A DNA stretch of 64,000 bases, from positions 310,001-374,000 of the forward strand of contig JAUIKS010000001.1 in the NCBI GenBank assembly GCA_030430565.1, in the 5' to 3' direction. The number at the start of each line of letters is the position of its first letter. Position 1 is the stretch's first letter. The notes under the pieces are model-generated. The model did not search any database, was not told the DNA's origin, and was given only the letters and a program-made list of their open reading frames with translations. Origin of the DNA: Polyangia bacterium. GTDB lineage: Bacteria; Myxococcota_A; Polyangia; Nannocystales; Nannocystaceae. Below, one piece after another: positions 16,510 through 29,109 of this stretch. Position numbers and translations under genes: made by a program.

Positions 16510-18471
16510 CTAGGGTCCGCGGAGCGTCAGCGCCGGCGGCAGCGTCGGCCGGCCCTCGATCGTCAGCTGTGTCGCCCCTGGCTCGGCGGCCATGACCGCG
16601 CAGTCAGGCGCGCAGCGCAGGCCGGGCACCGGGCGCAGCCGGAGCGTGATCCGCTGCGTACCCGCGGCCGGACGGACGCTCGTGAGCCGCACCCGCCCGG
16701 GCCTCGACGTGTCGACGCGCGCCTCGCCCTCGACCACGAGCCCGCTCGGGCGCCGCGCCTCGTGGATGAAGAACGCCTTCTCGACCAGGCGGTGCGGCTG
16801 AAGGAGCGCGCGCGCGCGCGCGAGCGGGCGCTCGATCGGCACCGGGTCGATCACGAAGCGCACGGCGTGGCGCTCGAGGTACTCGGCCAGCGCGCCCTCG
16901 CGCGACAGCGGCGGGAGCTGAGCCGCCGCGCCCGCGAGCCGTCGCCCCGGCGACGGGCTGACGATCGCGCGCGAGGTGCTCGCGGCCAGGTACTCGGCGA
17001 GCGCTGGGCTCTCGAGCACGAGCACGCGGCCGCCCGGGGGCAGCCGCTCGTCGAGGTAGCGGCCGAGCGCGCGGGTCAAGCTGTCCACAGGGGCACGTCG
17101 ACCGCTGCGCGGCCAGCTCAGGCTGGGCGCGTCGGGGGCGAGCGCGCGCGTCTTCAGCCCGAGCGCGCGCTCGAGCTCGGGCGCGTGATACAGCAGCGGA
17201 TCGACGGCGCGCGGGACCAGCAGCAGGCCGCCGATCACGAGCAGCGCGCGGGTCCCCGCCGGGCGCCGCGAGAGCCACGCGGGGGCGCAGACGCGGGCGA
17301 GCTCAGGGCCCGCGAACACGCAGGCGAGCAGCGACGCCGGGACGACCACGCGGTAGGGCGCGCCCGCGATCGGCAGCAGCGCGCCGGTGTAGGCCAGACC
17401 GAAGAGCCACGTCATCCCGACCGCGCCGAGGAACCAGCGCTCGTCGCCCCGGCGGCGCAGCGCGACGACGCTGGCGAGCGCGGCGATCAGCGCGAGGAAG
17501 CGGAAGAAGGTGCGCTGCGCGATCGCGCCGGTCTGCGTCGTGTCGAGGGTCAGCTCGAGCAGGTCCGCGAAGAAGCTCAGCGGCGTCGCGTGCCCGCCGG
17601 CGCTTCGGGCCATGTCCAGAGGGCCCGTCGCCCACGCGCCGATGGACAGCGCCGGGACGATCCACGGGAGCAGCGCGAGCAGCGTGAGCCCGAGGCCGGC
17701 GATCGGCAGCAGCGCGGCGCGTCCGTCCCCGCGGCGGCGCAGCGCGAGCGCCAGCAGCGGCGCGCTCATAACCCACAGCGCGCTCGCGTGCAGCAGCGCG
17801 CACGCGGGGGTGAGGATCAGCGCCAGCAGCCGCGCGGCGCGGCCCTCCGCGCCGGGGGTCGTGATCCCGCGTTGCCACAGCGCGAGCGTCAGCACACTCA
17901 GCGCCGCGGCCGCGGCGAACAGCGGCGTCAGGCTCAGCAGCCCGAACAGGCGCGCGCTCGAGTCGAGGTGCCAGACCAGGACGGCCAGGCCCAGGGTGAA
18001 CACGCGCGCGCGCGGGCCGGTGTTCAGCGCGCGCGCGGCGAGCCAGATCAGCGGCGGCCCGACCAGGCCCGCGAGCGCGCCCACGAGGTTGTAGGCCGCG
18101 GCGCTCGCGAGCCCGAGACGTCGAAATAACAAGACCCCAAGGACATGTCCCTTGACGTCCATGTCGAAGGCGAGGCCGGTCGGGTAGCCGGCGAGCAGGC
18201 CCGGGTCGTAGCTCCAGGTCGACCACCAGGCCCGCGCTGGATCGGCGTGGGCCTCGACCAGCGCCGTCACGCGCCCGTAGGCGCCGTAGATCTCGAGCGA
18301 TCCGGGCGGCCCGAGCGGATGCTCGCCGAGCAGGCCCGTCAGCGGATAGACGTAGAGCACGCCGACGGCGTGCAGCAGCAGCAGCGCGGCGATCGTGACG
18401 ACGCGCGGCCACGCGCGCGCCTCGTCGGCGCGATCGGGGTGCTCGTCGCTGGTGGATGCACGCGTCGCCAT
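16510..18471 (-). CDS. Large polytopic membrane protein, glycosyltransferase-like architecture
   Basis: The 653-residue protein has an N-terminal membrane helix, a loop with YGRVTALVEAH and a WSYDPGLLAGYPTG segment, then about ten further hydrophobic helices to residue ~420. A soluble C-terminal ~230 residues follows with LVLESPALAEYLA-type and FVIDPVP segments. Large first loop, many helices and a soluble tail are common in polyprenyl-phosphate-dependent (GT-C) glycosyltransferases and in membrane proteins related to 6-pyruvoyl-tetrahydropterin synthase, but I see no decisive catalytic motif. It converges with the PEP-synthase-like gene (10 nt gap), so expression is independent. Membrane location is certain; activity is inferred only by analogy. 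Confidence 0.75.
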   Translation of the reverse strand: MATRASTSDEHPDRADEARAWPRVVTIAALLLLHAVGVLYVYPLTGLLGEHPLGPPGSLEIYGAYGRVTALVEAHADPARAWWSTWSYDPGLLAGYPTGLAFDMDVKGHVLGVLLFRRLGLASAAAYNLVGALAGLVGPPLIWLAARALNTGPRARVFTLGLAVLVWHLDSSARLFGLLSLTPLFAAAAALSVLTLALWQRGITTPGAEGRAARLLALILTPACALLHASALWVMSAPLLALALRRRGDGRAALLPIAGLGLTLLALLPWIVPALSIGAWATGPLDMARSAGGHATPLSFFADLLELTLDTTQTGAIAQRTFFRFLALIAALASVVALRRRGDERWFLGAVGMTWLFGLAYTGALLPIAGAPYRVVVPASLLACVFAGPELARVCAPAWLSRRPAGTRALLVIGGLLLVPRAVDPLLYHAPELERALGLKTRALAPDAPSLSWPRSGRRAPVDSLTRALGRYLDERLPPGGRVLVLESPALAEYLAASTSRAIVSPSPGRRLAGAAAQLPPLSREGALAEYLERHAVRFVIDPVPIERPLARARALLQPHRLVEKAFFIHEARRPSGLVVEGEARVDTSRPGRVRLTSVRPAAGTQRITLRLRPVPGLRCAPDCAVMAAEPGATQLTIEGRPTLPPALTLRGP

Positions 18472-18561
18472 CGTGGCTGCGCCGAGGCGCGACGGCCCGT
18501 GCGCCTCAAGAGCACTGTACTGAAGCGCGCCGGGCTTGAGAAGCGCGTCCGCAGTCAGTGG

Positions 18562-20232
18562 TCAGTCGTTCTGCGCGCCGTTCTCGATCCAGACGCGGAG
18601 CTTCGCGATCGCGGCGTCGTCCATCAGCTTCGGGGCGTTGAGCGGCATGTGGCTCTTGATCGCGTCGCTGTCGTCCTTCGGCTCGCAGCGCGCGACGAGC
18701 TGGTACAGCCAGCTGCCCTCGGGGTCGCCCGGGGCGATCAGCGGGAGGTCCGTGTCGGCGGCGACCGTGTGCCCCAGCAGCTCGCCGTGCAGGTCGGCGG
18801 CCGCGAGGTCGAGGCCGTGCACCGAGCCCGGCCCGCCGTGGCACGCGGAGAAAGTGCAGCTCGGCGCGAAGATCGTCTCGCGGACGCTCGTCAGCGTCGT
18901 CGCGCCCGCGGGCTCCGCGAGCGGATCGGCGTCGACGCAGGGGTCGACCGGCGGCAGCCCGGCGTCGTCCTCGGAGGTCGGCGGCACGTACAGCGGCCCG
19001 TCGACCTCCTCCTGCGTCGGCATCCCCTGGGCCTGGTTCGGCGGGATCGCCAGCACGCTGCATGGCCCTTCGTTCATGACGACCCCGTCCTCGACGCCGA
19101 CGACCTGGCTGTCGCTCGAGACTTGGAGATCCATCATGACCTTGCTGTCGGCGAGGCCGAGCATCACGCACATCTCCTGATCGCCGATGCCCCAGCCGAC
19201 GTTGTTCGGCGTCCAGTTGTCGTAGCCGCAGGTGAAGCGCAGCCCCGCGGCGCCGGTGAGGTCGAGCGGCGGATCGAAGGTCGCGCCGTTGCCGTCGCCG
19301 TTGAAGCCGTTGAGCTCGAACAGCTTCTGCCCGTCGTTGGGCCCGCCGAGGATCTCTAACGTGAAGAAGTTGCCCAGGTAGTGGTAGTGGGGCAGCACGT
19401 GGTAGAGCCGGATGTCGAGCGGCGAGCCGCTGACCCCCTGGTAGTCGTCGTTGAACTTGCAGTCGCCCGTGAACCGGCTCTCCGACTGCGCGGGGAGGTC
19501 GAGGTCGTAGTAGGTCATGCGAAACGGCCGCGCGATGACCTCGACGTCGCGCGGGTGGATGATCTCGAGGGACATCCGCAGCTCGGTCTCGAACGCCTCG
19601 GTGCTGAGGTTGAGCAGGTGCGCGCTGGTGATCACCTTGTGGCGCGGCGGCGCCTTGATGACGACGCCGGTCGGCAGGTTCTGCTCCTCGTAGCGCGACT
19701 GCGTGGACTGGGCGAACAGCACGGTCCCCTGGACCGCGGCCAGCAGCTCGGTGAAGCCGCGGTCGGAGCAGTTGAAGAAGCCGTCCTCGCCCTCGAACTC
19801 GGTCTCGGGGACCACGAACCAGTTGGAGTGGTGATAGGCGCCGTCGTTGGCGAGCGTGACGCTGTTGATGTAGATCGGCTCGTCGTTGTCGAGCGACCAC
19901 TGCACGCAGGGCTGGACCTCCTCGAGCGGCCCGAGCGGGTAGGTCCCGAAGCTGTGCACCAAGAGCGCGCTGCTGTCGTCCACGCCGCCGCTCGTCTCCG
20001 TCGCGCCGGTCGTCTCGGCCGTGGTCGTGGCCGCGCCGGTCGTCGTCGTCGTCTCCGCCTGGTCGGTGGTCGCGGCCCCTGAGCTCGTCGCCTCGCCCCC
20101 GGTGGTCCCGTCGCCGCTGTCGCCGCAGCCGGGCAGCGCCGGGGCGACGGCGGCGAGCGCGAGCGCGAGGCCGGCGCTGCGCGCCCGGCGGCTACTTCTA
20201 TGCTGTTTGGGACAGGCGTCGATCGGCGTCAT
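18562..20232 (-). CDS. Lipoprotein with copper type II monooxygenase-like and cytochrome-like domains
   Basis: The 556-residue protein has a lipoprotein signal (LALAAVAPALPGCGD) and a Thr/Gly-rich linker to ~90. The middle resembles the PHM/DBH copper monooxygenase fold: HHSNWFVV, then HVLPHYHYLGN (His-X-His copper-ligand pattern, ~265), RFTCGYDNW and DQEMCVMLG (Met ligand region). The last ~110 residues start with IFAPSCTFSACHGG, a CX4CH motif, and end with IKSHMPLNAP and LRVWIENGAQND, like the cytochrome-type domains of planctomycete and myxobacterial lipoproteins. It could be an envelope redox enzyme. A GGAGGAG ribosome site precedes the ATG. It is divergent from the radical SAM gene. Confidence 0.75.
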   Translation of the reverse strand: MTPIDACPKQHRSSRRARSAGLALALAAVAPALPGCGDSGDGTTGGEATSSGAATTDQAETTTTTGAATTTAETTGATETSGGVDDSSALLVHSFGTYPLGPLEEVQPCVQWSLDNDEPIYINSVTLANDGAYHHSNWFVVPETEFEGEDGFFNCSDRGFTELLAAVQGTVLFAQSTQSRYEEQNLPTGVVIKAPPRHKVITSAHLLNLSTEAFETELRMSLEIIHPRDVEVIARPFRMTYYDLDLPAQSESRFTGDCKFNDDYQGVSGSPLDIRLYHVLPHYHYLGNFFTLEILGGPNDGQKLFELNGFNGDGNGATFDPPLDLTGAAGLRFTCGYDNWTPNNVGWGIGDQEMCVMLGLADSKVMMDLQVSSDSQVVGVEDGVVMNEGPCSVLAIPPNQAQGMPTQEEVDGPLYVPPTSEDDAGLPPVDPCVDADPLAEPAGATTLTSVRETIFAPSCTFSACHGGPGSVHGLDLAAADLHGELLGHTVAADTDLPLIAPGDPEGSWLYQLVARCEPKDDSDAIKSHMPLNAPKLMDDAAIAKLRVWIENGAQND

Positions 20233-20361
20233 CGCGGTCTCCTCCCGCGCTCGGGCGGCGCGGCGGTCGGGGGGCGCACTCGCGCAACGGTATCACGTCG
20301 CGCGGGTTTGCGAGCCGCCGCGCCCGGAGTAGATTGCACCCACAAGCCGCAGAGCAACGCC

Positions 20362-21234
20362 GTGCGCTACGAAGGAAAGATCTACCGACCCCCCTCAGAG
20401 GCCGACGCCTTCATCCTCCAGGCGACCGTCGGCTGCTCGTGGAACCGTTGCATCTACTGCGACATGTACCGCGAGAAGCGGTACCGCGTGCGCCCGCTCG
20501 CCGAGTCGCTCGCCGACCTCGACGAGGCCGCGCGGCGCGCCGGGGATCGGATCGAGAAGCTCTTCGTCGCCGACGGCGACGCGCTCGGCATGCCGCTCGA
20601 GCACTGGCTGCCGATCCTCGAGCGCGCGCGCGAGCGCCTGCCCCGGCTGCGGCGGGTCTCGTGCTACGCGATGGCGAGCAACGTGCTCGAGAAGACAGAT
20701 GAAGAGCTGCTCGCGCTGCGCCGGGGCGGGCTCGGCCAGCTCTACATCGGCCCCGAGTCGGGGGACGACGAGACGCTCAAGCGCATCGCCAAGGGCGCGA
20801 CCCACGAGCAGCACGTGCGCGCGGCCCAGCGCGCGCACGCGGCCGGCATGAAGATCAGCGTGATCGCGCTGCTCGGCGTCGCCGGCACGGCCCGCGCCCG
20901 CGAGCACGCCGAGGCCACGGGCGCGCTCGTCACCGCCATGGATCCCGAGTACTTCGCCGCGCTCACGACCACGGTCGTGCCGGGCACCCCGCTCGCCAAG
21001 CAGCTCGGCCGCGGGCGCTTCGAACTCCCCGACATCCGCGGCATGCTCGCCGAGCTGCGGACCATCGTCGACACCGCGCGCCCGACGGACGCGGTGTTCC
21101 GCACCAATCACGCCTCTAACTATCTGCCGCTCGCCGGTCGCTTGCCCCGCGACCGCGCGCGCATCGTCGAGATCATCGACGCCGCGCTCAGCGGGCGTAT
21201 CCCCCTCAGGCCGGAGTGGTCCCGTGGTCTCTGA
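20362..21234 (+). CDS. Radical SAM protein with CX4CX2C cluster motif
   Basis: The 290-residue protein carries GCSWNRCIYCDMY (~24-36), a CX4CX2C iron-sulfur/SAM site of the type found in the HemN/Elp3-like radical SAM group. VADGDAL, RRVSCYAMASN, LYIGPESGDDETLKRI and VIALLGVAGT follow the TIM-barrel order. It lacks the HemN C-terminal domain and any Cys-rich SPASM tail, so the substrate is unknown. The GTG at 20362 is chosen since it opens conserved-looking sequence (VRYEGKIYRPP); the longer frame back to 20200 overlaps the divergent lipoprotein gene. Its end overlaps the NudC gene by 11 bp, so the two are co-expressed. Confidence 0.8.
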   Translation: MRYEGKIYRPPSEADAFILQATVGCSWNRCIYCDMYREKRYRVRPLAESLADLDEAARRAGDRIEKLFVADGDALGMPLEHWLPILERARERLPRLRRVSCYAMASNVLEKTDEELLALRRGGLGQLYIGPESGDDETLKRIAKGATHEQHVRAAQRAHAAGMKISVIALLGVAGTARAREHAEATGALVTAMDPEYFAALTTTVVPGTPLAKQLGRGRFELPDIRGMLAELRTIVDTARPTDAVFRTNHASNYLPLAGRLPRDRARIVEIIDAALSGRIPLRPEWSRGL

Positions 21235-22177
21235 AACCCCCCGCGACGTCGCGATCTCGATCACCTTCGCCGGCGGCGAGCTGACCCGCGCCGACGAGCG
21301 CCGGCGCGACGACGTCTGGCTCCAAGAGCAGCTCGCCAGCGCCGGCGCGCGCTTCCTGCCGCTGCGCCGCGGGAAGCCGTGGATCAGGCTGCGCGAGGGC
21401 GCCGGCCCGGCGCTCGGCTGGGTGGCGCGCGAGCGCGTCGCGGACGCGCTCGCGGACGCGGCCCAGTGGGTGTTTCTGGGCGTCGACGCGGGCGGCCGCG
21501 CGGCCTTCGCGATCGACGTCAGCAAAGCCTGGTCCGAGGGACACCCCGAAGCGCTCGCGGGCGGCAAGTTCATCGACGCCCGCTCGATCTCGATGACCCT
21601 GGGCGCCGACGCGGCGGGGACGCTCGCCCAGGCGCGCTCGATGCTCGAGTGGCACCGCACGCACCCGCGCTGCGCTCGCTGCGGAGCGGCCACGAGCTCG
21701 GTCGAGGCCGGCTATCGCCGTCGCTGCGACGCCTGCGAGTCGGACCACTACCCGCGCACCGACCCGGTCGTGATCATGATCGTGACCCGCGGCGACGCCT
21801 GCCTGCTCGGCCGCAAGCCGAGCTTCCCCCCGGGGCTGTTCACCTGCCTCGCCGGCTTCGTCGAGCCGGGCGAGACCATCGAGGAGGCGGTCACCCGCGA
21901 GGTGCTCGAGGAGGCGGGCGTGCACGCGGAGCGCGTGCGCTACGTCGCCAGCCAGCCGTGGCCGTTCTCCTCACAGCTGATGATCGGCTGCCAGGCGGAG
22001 GCGCGCACCGACGAGATCACCGTCGACGGCGAGGAGCTCGAGGAGGCGCGCTGGTTCACGCGCGCGCAGGTGCTCGAGGCCCTCGAGCGCCGGCTCGGCG
22101 ACGCCGAGACGCTGTGGTTCCCGCCGCCGCTCGCGATCGCCCACCAGCTGATCAAGCGCTGGGTGACCGACGCGTAG
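21224..22177 (+). CDS. nudC: NADH pyrophosphatase / NAD-cap decapping Nudix enzyme NudC
   Basis: The 317-residue protein has the full NudC layout: an N-terminal domain, a zinc ribbon (CARC at ~149-152 and CDAC at ~168-171), YPRTDPVVIM, the Nudix box GFVEPGETIEEAVTREVLEEAG (catalytic Glu residues, ~211-233) and the NudC-specific SQPWPF motif at ~243. NudC hydrolyses NADH to NMNH and AMP and removes NAD caps from RNA in the cytoplasm. The GTG start lies inside the end of the radical SAM gene (11-bp overlap), implying translational coupling. All key metal and substrate motifs are present, so the function is well supported. Confidence 0.93.
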   Translation: MVSETPRDVAISITFAGGELTRADERRRDDVWLQEQLASAGARFLPLRRGKPWIRLREGAGPALGWVARERVADALADAAQWVFLGVDAGGRAAFAIDVSKAWSEGHPEALAGGKFIDARSISMTLGADAAGTLAQARSMLEWHRTHPRCARCGAATSSVEAGYRRRCDACESDHYPRTDPVVIMIVTRGDACLLGRKPSFPPGLFTCLAGFVEPGETIEEAVTREVLEEAGVHAERVRYVASQPWPFSSQLMIGCQAEARTDEITVDGEELEEARWFTRAQVLEALERRLGDAETLWFPPPLAIAHQLIKRWVTDA

Positions 22178-22191
22178 CCGCGGTCCAGTCT

Positions 22192-22219
22192 GCCCGATCG
22201 CGACGCGTCGCGATCGGGC
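22192..22219. terminator. 28-bp perfect palindrome between convergent genes
   Basis: The 28 bases are a perfect inverted repeat (GCCCGATCGCGACG and its complement) 14 nt after nudC and 5 nt before the convergent zinc-ribbon gene ends. It could form a very strong hairpin and serve as a bidirectional terminator. No T-tract follows on either side. Confidence 0.55.
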
Positions 22220-22224
22220 GCCGC

Positions 22225-22554
<330 letters not shown>

Positions 22555-22642
22555 CAGAGCTCTCCAAGCTGTCCAAAAGTGCAAATACGAACAGCGGGCT
22601 GAGTATACCGGAGCGACGCCGGATCACGCCGCGTCGGTGTCG

Positions 22643-22648
22643 TACAAT
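22643..22648 (+). promoter_or_regulatory. -10 hexamer TACAAT of leaderless SPASM gene
   Basis: TACAAT ends 6 nt before the ATG at 22655. No ribosome site is present. Confidence 0.55.
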
Positions 22649-22654
22649 CTGGCG

Positions 22655-23905
22655 ATGGCGCAGCGCCGGCTCGAGGTCCTCGAGAGCGAGTGGTTCCCCG
22701 CGTACGTCGTGTGGGAGCTGACGCTGCGCTGCGATCAGCCGTGTCGGCACTGCGGCTCGCGGGCCGGCGCGGCGCGGCCGGACGAGCTGAGCGAGCGCGA
22801 GGCGCTCGGGGTCGTCGAGCAGCTCGCCGAGCTGGGCACGCGCGAGGTCATCCTGATCGGCGGCGAGGCCTATTTGCACGACGGCTTCTTGGCGATCATC
22901 CGCGCCCTGCGGGCGGCGGGGATCCGCGCGGGGCTGACGACCGGCGGGCGCGGGGTCACCCGCGCGCTCGCGGACGAGATGGCCGCGGCCGGCCTGCACC
23001 TCGCCTCCGTGAGCGTCGACGGGCTGCAGCCGGCGCACGACCTGATCCGTAAGGCCAAGGGGAGCTTCGAAGGCGCGATCGCGGCGCTCGATCATCTTCG
23101 CGCCGCGGGCGTCACGATCGGCGCGAACACGCACATCAACCGCGTCAACGCGCCCGACCTCGAGGCGCTGTACGAGCTGCTGCGCGACGCCGGCGTGCGC
23201 TCGTGGCAAGTGCAGATCACGGCCGCGCTCGGGCGCGCGGCCGATCGCCCCGCGATGCTGCTGCAGCCCTACGACCTCGTGACGGTGGCGCCCCGCGTCG
23301 CGGCGCTCAAGCGGCGCGCCTTCGCGGATGGCGTGATCCTCATGCCCGGCAACAACCTCGGCTACTTCGGCCCCGAGGAGGCGCTGCTGCGCTCCTACTA
23401 CGAGGGCGGGCGCGATCACTGGCAGGGCTGCCAGGCCGGCAAGCGGGTCCTCGGGATCGAGTCCGACGGCGCCGTCAAGGGCTGCCCGTCGCTGCAGACC
23501 GCGGCCTACGTGGGCGGGAACCTGCGCGAGCGCGGGCTGCGAGAGATCTGGACCGAGGCGCCCGAGCTCGCGTTCACGCGGGCGCGCACCACCGACGACC
23601 TGTGGGGCTACTGCAAGACATGCCCGTTCGCGCAGGTGTGCCTCGGCGGCTGCTCGTTCACCGCGCACGCGCTCTTCGGTCGGCCGGGCAACAACCCGTA
23701 CTGCCACTTCCGCGCGCGCAGCCTCGCGGCCGAGGGCCTGCGAGAGCGCCTGGTCCCGGGCGCCGCCGCCCCGGGGAGGCCGTTCGACCACGGCCTGTTC
23801 GAGATCGTGCTCGAGGCCCACGACGCGCCCGAGCCGAAGACCCCCAGCGCCCCGCGCTCCGAGCTCGTGCAGCTGTCTCGACGGCCAGCTCGAAGCGCCG
23901 AGTAA
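22655..23905 (+). CDS. Radical SAM/SPASM domain protein
   Basis: The 416-residue protein has CDQPCRHC (CX3CX2C, ~25-32), the radical SAM cluster site, followed by VILIGGEAYLHDGF and SVSVDGLQPAHDLIR. The C-terminal SPASM part shows GCPSL (~276), CKTCPFAQVCLGGC (~319-333) and a last Cys in NPYCHF (~349), enough to bind auxiliary clusters. Such enzymes modify peptides (RiPPs, quinone cofactors) or proteins. I found no convincing small precursor peptide beside it; the divergent neighbour is a zinc-ribbon membrane protein. The start is fixed by TACAAT 6 nt upstream; the frame is open farther back without support. Confidence 0.85.
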   Translation: MAQRRLEVLESEWFPAYVVWELTLRCDQPCRHCGSRAGAARPDELSEREALGVVEQLAELGTREVILIGGEAYLHDGFLAIIRALRAAGIRAGLTTGGRGVTRALADEMAAAGLHLASVSVDGLQPAHDLIRKAKGSFEGAIAALDHLRAAGVTIGANTHINRVNAPDLEALYELLRDAGVRSWQVQITAALGRAADRPAMLLQPYDLVTVAPRVAALKRRAFADGVILMPGNNLGYFGPEEALLRSYYEGGRDHWQGCQAGKRVLGIESDGAVKGCPSLQTAAYVGGNLRERGLREIWTEAPELAFTRARTTDDLWGYCKTCPFAQVCLGGCSFTAHALFGRPGNNPYCHFRARSLAAEGLRERLVPGAAAPGRPFDHGLFEIVLEAHDAPEPKTPSAPRSELVQLSRRPARSAE

Positions 23906-23920
23906 CGGGCCGCGCGCGAG

Positions 23921-23939
23921 CCGGGGCGGGGCCGGCTGA
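23921..23939 (+). terminator. Possible hairpin terminator after SPASM gene
   Basis: AGCCGG and CCGGCT form a 6-bp stem around a 7-base G-rich loop, 16 nt after the stop. No T-run follows, so its activity is uncertain. Confidence 0.3.
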
Positions 23940-24070
23940 GGACGGCGAGCGCGATGACGCGCGTCCGCTTGGTTGGTAGCGACGCTCGCCGCCCGGAAGG
24001 AGGAGGGAGCCCTGGCGTTAAGCAGCGGCCCGGTGCGCGCAGACTGTCAGCCTTCGAAATGTCCTCGACA

Positions 24071-24808
24071 TCAGTGATGTCGGCGCTCAGCGGAGACCGC
24101 CAGGATCCACGCCGCGAGGGCGATCATCGCCACGCGCTGCAGCGCGGGCAGCAGCTCATTGACCAAGAGCTGCGTCTCGCGGGGCGGGACATAGCCCAGC
24201 CAGAAGCTCACGTACGCGAGGATGTAGAGGCCGCCGTCGAGCCCGCCGACGATCACGGTGACGAGCGCCGCGAGCTTGACCGCGCGGCTCGTCGCCGGGG
24301 CGCGGAGGCACAGCGCGGCCGCGGCGATGCACGCGACGAGGCAGGGGAGAAACGACGCGACCACCGCGACGAGATGCCCGACGCGAGCGTGATCGGAGGG
24401 CAGAAACGGGATCGCGCAGGCGAGCGCGCTGCCGACGACGCCGAAGCCCCGCGTCACGCGGGCGAGCGTGACTTGGGTTGTCGCGCGCGCCCGCGCGAGG
24501 CGTGCGACCTGCTCGAAAAAGCAGGCGAGCGCGACGCACATCAGCAGCGTCCCGGCGCGGGCGACGAGCGAGGCGACCGGCATCGGCTCGCCGTTGCGGG
24601 CGCGCAGCTGCATGAGGTCGCACAGGTAGTTGCCCCACAGCGAGTGGCCGACCGCGCGTCGATTCATCCACGTCCCGCCGGGGTACCAGGCGGCGGCGAG
24701 CGTGACGCAGGCGAGGAAGCCGAGGACGCCGACCGTCGCGGCGACGGCGAGCGCTCGCGTGGGGACGCGCGTCGTCGGCGTGGACGTCTCCGGAGCGGTC
24801 GCGGGCAT
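24071..24808 (-). CDS. Polytopic membrane protein of unknown function
   Basis: The 245-residue protein has an N-terminal helix, a loop with WYPGGTWMNRRAVGHSLWGNYLCDLMQ, and about six more hydrophobic helices. HSLWGNYLCDLMQ in the first outside loop holds the only strongly patterned residues. The size and helix count recall DUF998-like or related small membrane families, but I cannot place it. The ATG at 24808 (MPATAPETS) is chosen because the extension to 24958 is Arg-rich and not protein-like. A TACGAT hexamer overlaps this start codon. It faces the two-CXXCH lipoprotein gene across a ~190-bp divergent gap. Confidence 0.65.
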   Translation of the reverse strand: MPATAPETSTPTTRVPTRALAVAATVGVLGFLACVTLAAAWYPGGTWMNRRAVGHSLWGNYLCDLMQLRARNGEPMPVASLVARAGTLLMCVALACFFEQVARLARARATTQVTLARVTRGFGVVGSALACAIPFLPSDHARVGHLVAVVASFLPCLVACIAAAALCLRAPATSRAVKLAALVTVIVGGLDGGLYILAYVSFWLGYVPPRETQLLVNELLPALQRVAMIALAAWILAVSAERRHH

Positions 24809-24983
24809 CGTAGCAGCGATTCTGCGGCAGCGCGCGCGTCGAGTCGACTGCCGGGCGCTCGAGGGCGGCGAGCGTGCGCGCTCGCCCGCCGCCTCTCGGC
24901 GCGGGTGTCCTCGGCGCTCGTGCGCCGCCGCGAGCGCGTGACATGTCCTACGCGCCATGAATTCGCCGGGGCGCCGACGCTGC

Positions 24984-24989
24984 TACTAT
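24984..24989 (+). promoter_or_regulatory. Extended -10 TGC-TACTAT of leaderless gene at 24996
   Basis: TACTAT with upstream TGC ends 6 nt before the ATG at 24996, one of the clearest examples of the leaderless pattern here. Confidence 0.6.
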
Positions 24990-24995
24990 CCCGTC

Positions 24996-25427
24996 ATGGT
25001 GCGTCCTCGCGGATACGCAGCCCTCAGCGCGCTCCTCGGGTGGCTCCTCTGCGGCTGCGAGGCTGAGCCGGAGACCTGGGCCGAGCTCGACCACGAGGAG
25101 CGCGTCGCCTACATGGGCGAGGTCGTGGTCCCGGCGATGCGCGAGATCTTTCAATCCCACGATCCCGAGCGCTACGCCAGCTTCTCGTGCCAGACCTGCC
25201 ACGGCGACGACGCGAGCGAGGTCGACTACGCGATGCCGAACGCGCTCACGCCGCTGCCGCTCGAGGGCACGCTCGAGGCCGCCGACGCGATCGACCCCGA
25301 CGAGGCCGCGTTCATGCTTGACGAGGTGTTCCCGAAGATGGTCGAGCTGCTCGGCTACGAGAAGTACAACAAGGTGAGCGCGCCGGACGGGTTTCGCTGC
25401 GTCGGCTGTCACCGCGTCGCCGAGTGA
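24996..25427 (+). CDS. Lipoprotein with two CXXCH heme-binding motifs
   Basis: The 143-residue protein has a lipoprotein signal (LLGWLLCGCEAE). Mature sequence contains CQTCH (~70) and CVGCH near the C-terminus, so it could bind two c-type hemes in the envelope. PNALTPLPLEG and AAFMLDEVFPKMVELLGY link them; the Met residues there are possible axial ligands. Short cytochrome-like lipoproteins of this kind are common in myxobacteria. Donor and acceptor are unknown. The ATG at 24996 is fixed by its -10 hexamer. Confidence 0.82.
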   Translation: MVRPRGYAALSALLGWLLCGCEAEPETWAELDHEERVAYMGEVVVPAMREIFQSHDPERYASFSCQTCHGDDASEVDYAMPNALTPLPLEGTLEAADAIDPDEAAFMLDEVFPKMVELLGYEKYNKVSAPDGFRCVGCHRVAE

Positions 25428-25561
25428 GCGCGCGCGGGCGCGCGCGGACGGGCTCGGTCCCGAACCGCGGCGTCGTCAATTCGGGCGCGACGCAATTGGT
25501 TGGCGCTCGGATAGCATTGACTGATTGTCCGGCGGCGCTCGACCCGGCCGGCGAGGACTCG

Positions 25562-29029
<3,468 letters not shown>

Positions 29030-29053
29030 GGGCCGCACCTACGCGCGAGGGCC

Positions 29054-29109
29054 TACGCAATTTATTTTTGAAAAATCGCAATTGGTTTCTCCGCCCATCG
29101 CATTTGTTT
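29054..29109 (+). promoter_or_regulatory. Three helically phased direct repeats upstream of ADYC gene
   Basis: CGCAATTTATTTTT (29054), CGCAATTGGTTTCT (29075) and CGCATTTGTTTCA (29097) recur at 21 and 22 bp, two DNA turns. They form the most AT-rich patch of the window, 75-130 bp upstream of the ADYC gene start. They could be activator sites on one face of the helix or an intrinsically bent element. Confidence 0.55.
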
